A DNA stretch of 64,000 nt from assembly GCF_041583195.1 (NCBI RefSeq), contig NZ_JBFHGL010000012.1:1-64000 (forward strand), read 5' to 3'. Position numbers and translations under genes: made by a program. Position 1 is the first letter of the stretch. Every line of letters begins with the position of its first letter. Shown here piece by piece: positions 29,556 through 36,293 of this stretch. The notes beneath the pieces were generated by a model. That model ran no database searches, was not told the DNA's origin, and saw only the letters and a list, made by a program, of their open reading frames with translations. The stretch comes from Sulfurimonas sp. (GTDB taxonomy: Bacteria > Campylobacterota > Campylobacteria > Campylobacterales > Sulfurimonadaceae).

Positions 29556-29634
29556 TTTACTTTCAAAATTAATTTGCTCCACCTAACAATTATTTATTAA
29601 GCCGATGAACTCAAAAATTACAGAAGGACATAAC

Positions 29635-30192
29635 TTGAGTTTGTTGCATCGTGTTGCTAATGTGGTATTTTCATTCTTATTAACTTTTTTATATATTTTA
29701 GTTTCAATCTTTGATCGTGGACGATTGAACTTTGATAAGTGGGATCAAAATGTTACTAGCATTTCCCTTGTGCTATTTTTCTTGCTATTGTTTATTTTAA
29801 ATTTAGATCTAAGACAAGATAAATTGGGTATTGATGATAAATTAGAAGATATAGATAAGAATAAAAATTTAAAAAAACAATGGACTGAGTTAATAGATCT
29901 AAAAAATAGTCTTGAAACATCTATAAAAAAAAGTGTTAGCAGAGAAAGCTATTTAAATGATAAAAGAGCAAGGCTTTTTGAAAAAATTGAAAAGGCTAAA
30001 AAAAACATATCAATAGGAATGCAAGCAAAAGCTAAAGCTAAAGCTATTCTAGAGCACTATAATTTAAGGTTAGAAAAAATAGATAAAGAAATAAACAGTC
30101 TTGGTCCTGAAATATCAGAAAAAAGAGCTCAACTAGATGTTGTATATAATAAAATAAACTTAATTGAAAGAGGCAACAACAGAATGAATTAG
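29635..30192 (+). CDS. Membrane-anchored coiled-coil protein under riboswitch control
   Basis: An unrecognised protein of 185 residues: two membrane segments (about residues 8-30 and 40-60 from this start), then a long, highly charged coiled coil (DDKLEDIDKNK to the end). No enzymatic motif. The ATG at 29605 lacks an SD; the in-frame TTG at 29635 has AGAAGGA six bases upstream, so I prefer TTG (the ATG form would add ten residues). It is the first gene after the GEMM-I aptamer and stands alone, so it is the likely cyclic-dinucleotide-regulated output. Such outputs often serve surface or motility functions, but nothing here shows which. Confidence 0.65.
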   Translation: MSLLHRVANVVFSFLLTFLYILVSIFDRGRLNFDKWDQNVTSISLVLFFLLLFILNLDLRQDKLGIDDKLEDIDKNKNLKKQWTELIDLKNSLETSIKKSVSRESYLNDKRARLFEKIEKAKKNISIGMQAKAKAKAILEHYNLRLEKIDKEINSLGPEISEKRAQLDVVYNKINLIERGNNRMN

Positions 30193-30203
30193 AACTCTAA
30201 GTG

Positions 30204-30274
30204 CTTGAAAATTGTATAGATGGTTGTGAGAGCATTAAAATATCTCTGGAATAATAGAGATTAAAGCAGATTAA
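30204..30274 (+). pseudogene. Remnant of the 3' end of a second cyclophilin-like gene
   Basis: Translation in two frames gives LENCIDGCESIK and then NISGIIEIKAD before a stop. This matches the C-terminus of the intact gene ending at 29433 (RCIENCENIKNMSGIIEIKVLKK). One frameshift and no start remain. The riboswitch and coiled-coil gene therefore lie between an intact copy and a 3' fragment of the same gene, as after a partial tandem duplication or insertion. Confidence 0.6.
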
Positions 30275-30711
30275 ATCTTATCAAGTGAGTTGTGTACTTT
30301 TTGAAGCAGTCTTAAGAACTCTTTTTCTTCATCTTTTTTTAGATCTTTAGCAAGCTCATTATTTATATATCCTGTATATTTGATGATCTCTGTCATCAAC
30401 TCTATTCCTTCATCAGTTAGGACAAGTTTTTTCTTTCGTTTGTCCTCTTCAGATCTAACTCTTTTTATATAACCTTTTGCTTCAAGTCTGTCTAAAATCC
30501 TTGTAATACTTGCTTCATCTCCGTATGTGTTTTTTAACATCTCTTTTTGAGTTGAAATATTGTTTTTATACATATTCATCAAAATACTAAACTGCAGGTG
30601 AGTTAAATTGTACGGTTTTAACAGCTGTTCTATTGATCTTTTTATAAATACGGTAATGCTTGTAAAGTGGAACCCTAATGATTCTTGTATATTAAATTCT
30701 TTATTTTCCAT
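30271..30711 (-). CDS. MarR-family transcriptional regulator
   Basis: A 146-residue winged-helix regulator. The DNA-binding part is THLQFSILMNMYKNNISTQKEMLKNTYGDEASITRILDRLEAKGYIKRVRSEEDKRKKKLVLTDEG, a standard MarR pattern with the wing at RSEEDKRKK. It acts as a dimer and usually represses its own gene and a divergent one. The divergent SDR gene lies 99 bases away, and two near-identical palindromes lie between, fitting autoregulation. Its stop region overlaps the cyclophilin-like remnant. Confidence 0.92.
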   Translation of the reverse strand: MENKEFNIQESLGFHFTSITVFIKRSIEQLLKPYNLTHLQFSILMNMYKNNISTQKEMLKNTYGDEASITRILDRLEAKGYIKRVRSEEDKRKKKLVLTDEGIELMTEIIKYTGYINNELAKDLKKDEEKEFLRLLQKVHNSLDKI

Positions 30712-30737
30712 GTCAAAATAATATCATAATAAACTAA

Positions 30738-30794
30738 TACTTGTCTTTAACAAGTATTTAAGTTGTATGCAAATATACTTGCATTTAACAAGTA
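30738..30794. promoter_or_regulatory. Twin MarR-type operators
   Basis: TACTTGTCTTTAACAAGTA (30738-30756) and TACTTGCATTTAACAAGTA (30776-30794) are 19-base palindromes that differ at two loop positions and are 38 bases apart start to start. They fill the region between the marR start (30711) and the SDR start (30811). The regulator encoded next door is the natural ligand protein. Confidence 0.75.
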
Positions 30795-30810
30795 ATTTCA
30801 AGGAATAAAA

Positions 30811-31554
30811 ATGTCTAAAAAGAATGTATTGATCACAGGTGGAGCAAGAGGTATTGGAGCTGCAACGGCAAAAGAACTTGGCAACCAAGGATATAGAGTA
30901 TTCATAAACTATGTAAATTCTACTGAGGTTGCTGAAGCTCTAGCTTCTGAAATCAACTCAAATGGCGGAGAAGCATATGCAATTCAAGCAGATATTAGAC
31001 AAGACACACAAGTAGAGAGTATGTTTGAAGAGATCCAAACTAAGCATGGCGGTGTTGATATTTTAGTATCAAACGCAAATATGAACTTTACTCAAAAACC
31101 TTTTGTAAACCAAACTTGGGATGAGTTTTCACAAAAGTTAAATGATGAGATGCATGCAGCTTATGTATGTGCTAAACACGCAACAAACTCAATGATCAAT
31201 AAAAAATTTGGTCGTTTGGTGTTTATATCTAGTACTTTGTCTGAGAGTCCAGCTCCAAGTTTTATAGCTCACGGATCTGCTAAAGGCGCACTAGATACTT
31301 TTAGTAAATATCTTGCTCAAGAGTTAGGTGCACACGGGATCACATCAAACATAATTGCACCTGGCTTAGTCTTGACAGATGCAACAAGTGAAGCTCCAGA
31401 GGAATTTAAAGAGTTTATACGCTCAATGACTCCGACACAAACAATCTCAAAGCCTGAAGACGTAGCTAATGCTATTAGTTTTCTTGTTAAAGATGAAAGT
31501 GCTCAAGTTACTGGTGCATACCTTTCGGTAAGCGGTGGGGCTTACCTTTCATAA
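30811..31554 (+). CDS. Short-chain dehydrogenase/reductase (FabG-like)
   Basis: A 247-residue SDR oxidoreductase using NAD(P)H. Cofactor motif TGGARGIGAA near the N-terminus, VSNANMNF (the NxAG position, changed to NAN), and a C-terminal SGGAYLS. The catalytic Ser is in FISSTLSES; the usual Tyr-x3-Lys reads HGSAKGALD, so the catalytic tyrosine appears replaced by histidine or glycine while Lys is kept. This is worth checking before calling it active. The divergent MarR regulator and the two palindromes suggest induction by a small molecule. Confidence 0.85.
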   Translation: MSKKNVLITGGARGIGAATAKELGNQGYRVFINYVNSTEVAEALASEINSNGGEAYAIQADIRQDTQVESMFEEIQTKHGGVDILVSNANMNFTQKPFVNQTWDEFSQKLNDEMHAAYVCAKHATNSMINKKFGRLVFISSTLSESPAPSFIAHGSAKGALDTFSKYLAQELGAHGITSNIIAPGLVLTDATSEAPEEFKEFIRSMTPTQTISKPEDVANAISFLVKDESAQVTGAYLSVSGGAYLS

Positions 31555-31560
31555 AAACTT

Positions 31561-31588
31561 TATACAATGAGGTTCTTCTCATTGTATA
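31561..31588 (-). terminator. Hairpin terminator between convergent genes
   Basis: A perfect 11-bp stem (TATACAATGAG / CTCATTGTATA) with a six-base loop. On the minus strand AAGTTTTTATG follows, so it suits the metal-handling operon ending at 31616; on the plus strand it ends the SDR transcript six bases after its stop. Confidence 0.65.
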
Positions 31589-31615
31589 GAACTTTAGTCA
31601 ATGTCTGAACGAGTT

Positions 31616-32119
31616 TTATCTATTACCCATCATGCCTTGACCACCCATCATGCCCATCATACCGTTACCCATTATTCCTTGTCTGTATTGTAAGAATCTC
31701 TCAATGAATTGGTCTTTTTGTTCAGGTGTCAACATATTTATAATACTTTGTCTATATTCTTTTTGACTTTTTTGCATCTTTGCAACGATCTTATCAAGTT
31801 TTTTTTGTTGTTCTTGTGTCAAATTAAATTTTTGAACCATCATCTGTTTCATCATACCTTGACCTCTGTTATTTATTCCATTATTGCCCATCATCCCCTG
31901 ATAGTTCATCATCATACCATTACCCATCATACCTTGATATCTTTGACGTTCATCTAGTGTCATACCTTGCATACGTTTTTGCATCTCTGTACGAAATTCT
32001 GCTCTTTGATCTACAGGAACATTACCTTGCATCTGCATCATATCATCTGTACTCATGTGTCCATAATCTGCCGCCATAGCTAATACTGCCATTAACATAA
32101 GTGTTACTAATGTTTTCAT
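31616..32119 (-). CDS. Secreted methionine-rich protein (Spy/CpxP-like)
   Basis: A 167-residue protein with a signal peptide (about 1-17) and many Met-Met-Gly and Gly-Met-Met repeats at 25-90 and 145-167. Between them lies a helical segment FNLTQEQQKKLDKIVAKMQK that recalls the LTxxQ motif of the Spy/CpxP periplasmic family. Methionine clusters often bind Cu(I), so periplasmic copper handling is plausible. It is the last of three minus-strand genes with SHOCT and DUF302 proteins. Confidence 0.7.
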   Translation of the reverse strand: MKTLVTLMLMAVLAMAADYGHMSTDDMMQMQGNVPVDQRAEFRTEMQKRMQGMTLDERQRYQGMMGNGMMMNYQGMMGNNGINNRGQGMMKQMMVQKFNLTQEQQKKLDKIVAKMQKSQKEYRQSIINMLTPEQKDQFIERFLQYRQGIMGNGMMGMMGGQGMMGNR

Positions 32120-32135
32120 AACTTATCCTTTATAT

Positions 32136-32345
32136 TTATTCTTCTAAATTTTTTTTACGTTCAAGATACTCTTTGGTATCTATCTTGCCATCTGCGTATC
32201 GTTTATCCAGCTTTTCTTTAGCTGAAAGCTCTGAACTATTATTGTCATTTTTCATAATATATATAATGAAAAAAACAATTACAAGTAATCCAATCCAGCC
32301 AAAGCCCATTCCTAAACCATGATATCCAAAATAATCATTCATCAT
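32136..32345 (-). CDS. Small membrane protein with SHOCT domain
   Basis: A 69-residue protein: a Gly- and aromatic-rich N-terminus, one membrane helix (about 15-32), and a short C-terminal SHOCT domain (LSAKEKLDKRYADGKIDTKEYLERKKNL). SHOCT modules are about 30 residues and occur at the ends of many membrane proteins; their function is not settled. The gene lies 16 bases upstream of the Met-rich protein and 10 bases downstream of DUF302. Confidence 0.85.
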   Translation of the reverse strand: MMNDYFGYHGLGMGFGWIGLLVIVFFIIYIMKNDNNSSELSAKEKLDKRYADGKIDTKEYLERKKNLEE

Positions 32346-32355
32346 AATACACCTC

Positions 32356-32736
32356 CTAGAAGCTATCTATCAAAGCTTTAATGCGTTCAAAGATTCCTTC
32401 CAACTTTACTTTTAACTCATCTTCTAACTCAAAGTTACTGATAATATCTTCCAGCCCAATCGTGCTAAGCACTACATCATTACCATCTTTATATAATGAT
32501 ATACGACAAGGTAAATACACAGAAATCTCTGGATGAGTAGAAAGTGCCTCTTGGGCTACTGCAGGATTACACAGTTCATAAACAGTTATATCACGTTCAA
32601 TCGGAAATCCTTTTTCTTCGAGTAAAGTTTTAAAACTATATTCTTTTAATACACCGAACCCTTGTTCTTTAGCATGGTCACTCAATTTTTCTTTTACAGT
32701 ATCTAGAGTTGCTGTTACATGTGTTGTGTAAATCAT
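32356..32736 (-). CDS. DUF302 domain protein
   Basis: A 126-residue cytoplasmic protein of the DUF302 family. The pattern TLDTVKEKLSDHAKEQGFGVLKEYSFKTLLEEKG, YELCNPAVAQEAL and VYLPCRISLYKDG is typical. Two cysteines (NPAVAQ region and LPCRI) are conserved in many members. Function unknown; members occur with copper or sulfur genes. It is the first gene of the small operon with SHOCT and the Met-rich secreted protein. Confidence 0.85.
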   Translation of the reverse strand: MIYTTHVTATLDTVKEKLSDHAKEQGFGVLKEYSFKTLLEEKGFPIERDITVYELCNPAVAQEALSTHPEISVYLPCRISLYKDGNDVVLSTIGLEDIISNFELEDELKVKLEGIFERIKALIDSF

Positions 32737-32910
32737 AACTACTCCTTTTTATATTAATAAGTTTATTATTTAAACGTGTAGTAAATGTGTAGCGGAAAAC
32801 CGAAATATTAAATTTGGAGAATTAGGCATTTCATATGGAGTATCTATCTATACGATTTTTCCATAAAGTTATACAATAATATAAGTAAAACCTTTAATAG
32901 GAGAAGACAG

Positions 32911-34068
32911 ATGCAAACATCAAACGATCAATCTCGAAGAGATTTTATAAAAACCTCAGCAGCAATCGGTGCGGGACTTATACTATGGAGTCCTGTAGAT
33001 ATTTTAGCTACAGATAAAGGATATAAAATGAACGCTATAGAAACAAAGGGATATGCAGCATTTGATGAGTCAGGAGTTATAAAACCTTGGACTTTTACAA
33101 GACGTCCTGTAGGAGATGACGATATTTTAATAGATATCAAGTTTGCTAGTATCTGTCACTCAGATATTCACCAACAAAAAGGTCACTGGGGGAAACAACA
33201 ATACCCACAAGTTCCTGGTCATGAGATCGCTGGTGTAGTAAGTGCAGTTGGTAAAAACGTAACTAAGTTCAAAGTTGGAGATCGCGCAGGTGTTGGTTGT
33301 ATGGTAGATGGCTGTACTACATGCGAAAATGAAGAACAATACCAACCAAATACTCTTTTTACTTATGGTTACCCTGACAAAAGAGAACCAACCGGTATAA
33401 CTCAAGGCGGGTACTCTAAACAGATAGTTGTAAGAGATCACTACGCTGTACATATTCCTGAGAGTCTTGATTTTAAAGAAGCAGCTCCCCTTTTATGTGC
33501 AGGGATCACTACTTACTCACCTATTATGAGAGCAGACTTTAAAAAAGGTGACAAAGTAGCAGTTGCAGGTATCGGTGGACTTGGACATATGGCTGTAAAA
33601 TTTGCAGTAAGTTTGGGTGCTGAAGTTTATGCATTTACTACAACTGCAGATAAGGTAGATGACATTAAAAGCTTTGGTGCAAAAGAGGTTATAGTAGTAG
33701 ATGACACTAAAAAACTTTACGAGTATGCAGGAGTGATGGACTATATGATCTGTACAATCCCTTACCAATACGATGTAGCAGCATATGCATCAGTTGTAAA
33801 ACCATATGGTTTTTATACACAAGTTGGTATGCCTGTAGGTTTTGAAGTTACTCTAAACGCACTAGGACTATCAGCTAGCAGAGTTAACTTTAACGCTTCA
33901 CTAATCGGTGGTATGAAAGAAACTCAAGAAGTAGTTGACTATTGTGCTGAGCATAAAATATACCCTCAGATAGAAGTTATTAAAGCTGAAGAGATCACTG
34001 AAGCCTGGAGAAAAGTAGAAAATAAACAAGCAAGATACAGATACGTAATAGATACGGCAACTATTTAA
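32911..34068 (+). CDS. Zinc-dependent alcohol dehydrogenase with Tat-like signal (YahK/CAD-like)
   Basis: A 385-residue medium-chain dehydrogenase. Residues 1-33 form a Tat-type signal (SRRDFIKTSAAIGAGLIL). The catalytic zinc ligands are in SICHSDIH and GHEIAGVV, and the Rossmann motif is GIGGLGHMAVKFA. The structural-zinc loop normally has four cysteines; here only GCTTCENEEQYQ remains, so that zinc site is probably lost. An NADP-dependent enzyme exported by Tat would be unusual because cofactor must be carried along. It precedes the Fe-ADH gene by 74 bases. AGGAG precedes the ATG. Confidence 0.88.
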   Translation: MQTSNDQSRRDFIKTSAAIGAGLILWSPVDILATDKGYKMNAIETKGYAAFDESGVIKPWTFTRRPVGDDDILIDIKFASICHSDIHQQKGHWGKQQYPQVPGHEIAGVVSAVGKNVTKFKVGDRAGVGCMVDGCTTCENEEQYQPNTLFTYGYPDKREPTGITQGGYSKQIVVRDHYAVHIPESLDFKEAAPLLCAGITTYSPIMRADFKKGDKVAVAGIGGLGHMAVKFAVSLGAEVYAFTTTADKVDDIKSFGAKEVIVVDDTKKLYEYAGVMDYMICTIPYQYDVAAYASVVKPYGFYTQVGMPVGFEVTLNALGLSASRVNFNASLIGGMKETQEVVDYCAEHKIYPQIEVIKAEEITEAWRKVENKQARYRYVIDTATI

Positions 34069-34142
34069 TATAAATCTGTTGTGCTTACATTAGGATTATT
34101 AAGTTTATAATTCAAATATGAAAAAAATTAGAGGATATTTTA

Positions 34143-35288
34143 ATGAATGACTTTACATACTATAACCCGACAAAAATAGAGTTTGGAAAAGGTAAAGAGA
34201 AAAATATAGGTAAATATATTAAAGACTCAGGGTATGAAAGCGTTCTGCTCGTGTATGGTACGGGAAGCATAAAAAAGAGTTCTCTTTATGATGACACTAT
34301 TGCTTCACTAAAAGAAGCAGGGTTAAAGTACGAAGAACTCTCAGGCATTGTTAGTAATCCTCTTATAAGTAAAGTAAGAGATGGTATAAAAATCGCAAAA
34401 GACAACAAGCTTCAAGCCGTGCTTGGAGTTGGCGGAGGTTCAGTTGCAGACTCCGTTAAAGCCATAGCTGCGGGAGCTAAGTATGATGGTGATGTATGGG
34501 ACTTTTTTATTCAAAAAGCCGTAATCAAAGAAGCTCTTCCTGTTTTTACTGTTATGACACTTGCTGCGACTGCCAGTGAGATGAACGGAAATGCAGTTAT
34601 TACAAATGAGCTGACACAACAAAAATTCTCAATCGGTACAGTATTGGTAAACCCTGTTTTATCGGTTATAAATCCTGAACTTATGGCAACGGTAAGCAAA
34701 GATTATCTTGCGTACTCTGCCGTTGATGCGATTGCACATACTATAGAGGTCTATTTTACAGCTACTGAGCACCCTAAATTTAATTCAAGACTTGTAGAAG
34801 CTATTATAAAAACCATAATGGAGACTACAGAGATCTTAATAAAAGATCCTAACGACTATGAAGCCAGAGGTGATTTTGCATGGGCGGCTACACAAGCACT
34901 AAACGGTCTTACTACATCAGGAACACATGGAGGTAACTTTCCAAACCATATGATAGAACATACTCTATCAGCTCTGTATAATGTACCTCACGGTGCTGGG
35001 TTATCTATAGTGATCCCTGCATGGATGAAATGGTATAAAGAACAAAACACAGCTCAGTTTGAACGTTTTGCAAAAGAGATTTTTGGTCTTAGTACAGCCG
35101 ATGAAGGTATCAATGAACTTGAGTCATGGTTTTCCAAAATAGGTTCACCTGTAACACTGGATCAAGCAGGAATTTCTAAAGATGATATAGACAAAATGGC
35201 TGAAAATGCAGTGCAGACTTCCAAACTTTGGGGTTTAGAAGAGAACTATAATGAACAAACTATAAAAGATATACTTCACAAAGCATAA
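34143..35288 (+). CDS. Iron-containing alcohol dehydrogenase (YqhD/BDH type)
   Basis: A 381-residue group III alcohol dehydrogenase, likely an NADPH-dependent aldehyde reductase. Motifs: VGGGSVADSVKAIAAG (nucleotide-binding), LAATASEMNGNAVI, DAIAHTIEVYF and MIEHTLSALYNVPHGAGLSIVIPAWM, which supply the metal ligands Asp and three His. It resembles YqhD and butanol dehydrogenases. With the Zn-ADH, SDR and YqhC-like regulator nearby, a role in aldehyde clearance is plausible. AGAGGA precedes the ATG. Confidence 0.88.
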   Translation: MNDFTYYNPTKIEFGKGKEKNIGKYIKDSGYESVLLVYGTGSIKKSSLYDDTIASLKEAGLKYEELSGIVSNPLISKVRDGIKIAKDNKLQAVLGVGGGSVADSVKAIAAGAKYDGDVWDFFIQKAVIKEALPVFTVMTLAATASEMNGNAVITNELTQQKFSIGTVLVNPVLSVINPELMATVSKDYLAYSAVDAIAHTIEVYFTATEHPKFNSRLVEAIIKTIMETTEILIKDPNDYEARGDFAWAATQALNGLTTSGTHGGNFPNHMIEHTLSALYNVPHGAGLSIVIPAWMKWYKEQNTAQFERFAKEIFGLSTADEGINELESWFSKIGSPVTLDQAGISKDDIDKMAENAVQTSKLWGLEENYNEQTIKDILHKA

Positions 35289-35297
35289 AAGAAGTAT

Positions 35298-36293
35298 TTA
35301 TCTTTTATAGCTTTGTAGTGCCTGCATATAGCTTGAACGTTCATATGCATCGCGGTTGCTTGTATGCTCTAGTGAGATACTCCCTATCATCTGCTCTACT
35401 GATGAATACTCTTTTTCTTCCATCCAGCGCTCTAAGTCTTGTAAGACTCTAGTAATGTGACCTTCACCGTCTTGAAGCAGTGCAGAAGCCATCTGAACAG
35501 CATTTGCCCCACTCATTAAAGCTTTTAATACATCTTCATACTCATGTACACCCGTAGATGCACAAAGTGAAGCGTCAAGTTTGTTATAAAGAATACTATT
35601 CCATCTTAAAGTCTCACTTAGTCTGCTGGAGTATGTCAAATTTGCACGTTGAATTGGACTTAGATTTTCCAAATCAATATCAACGCGCACAGGGTTATCA
35701 AAAAGCACCAAGCCCGATGCACCAGCTTCAACAAGCTGATAAGCCATATTTGCAGGCGCACTGAAATACGGATTCATCTTAACACTTACAGGCAGGGAAC
35801 AAGAACTGCATACATCTTTTACAACATCTACATACAACTGTTCTACCGCATCTGGTTTCATATTTAAGTCGGTAGGTATGTATGTAATGTTAAGCTCAAT
35901 CGCATCTGCACCAGCTTCTTCAAAACGTTTTACATACTTTATCCATCCACCGCTACTTACACCGTTTATACTGGCGATTACAGGAATATCTACACTTTTC
36001 TTTATACGAGAGAGCTCGTCTATATGTTGTTGTGCATCTATGTTGTTAAAACTTCCGGTTTCTGGTAAAAAATCTAACGCTTCTGCATAGCTTTCATTAT
36101 TTGCATAAAGGAAATGATCAAGCGCCAGACTCTCATGGTTTATCTGCTCTTCAAATAGTGAGTGCATAACAACTGCAGCCGCACCTGCATCTTCAAGTCT
36201 TAAAATGCTCTCTACACTTGTTGTCAAAGGAGATGCTCCCGCAATTATAGGGTTTTTCAAATCTAGATTCATATACTTTGTTTGTAAATTCAT
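35298..36293 (-). CDS. Dihydroorotate dehydrogenase-like flavoprotein
   Basis: A 331-residue TIM-barrel flavoprotein of the DHOD superfamily. It shows NPIIAGASPLT at the start, VIASINGVSSGGW, ELNITYIPTD, VSVKMNPY and GASGLVLFDNPV in order. It differs from true PyrD in having STGVHEYEDVLKALMSGANAVQMASALL at the phosphate site. Its ATG overlaps the nifJ stop by four bases (ATGA). The same pairing with pyruvate:ferredoxin oxidoreductase occurs in other bacteria, so it may take or give electrons in that pathway; that is inference. Confidence 0.85.
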   Translation of the reverse strand: MNLQTKYMNLDLKNPIIAGASPLTTSVESILRLEDAGAAAVVMHSLFEEQINHESLALDHFLYANNESYAEALDFLPETGSFNNIDAQQHIDELSRIKKSVDIPVIASINGVSSGGWIKYVKRFEEAGADAIELNITYIPTDLNMKPDAVEQLYVDVVKDVCSSCSLPVSVKMNPYFSAPANMAYQLVEAGASGLVLFDNPVRVDIDLENLSPIQRANLTYSSRLSETLRWNSILYNKLDASLCASTGVHEYEDVLKALMSGANAVQMASALLQDGEGHITRVLQDLERWMEEKEYSSVEQMIGSISLEHTSNRDAYERSSYMQALQSYKR

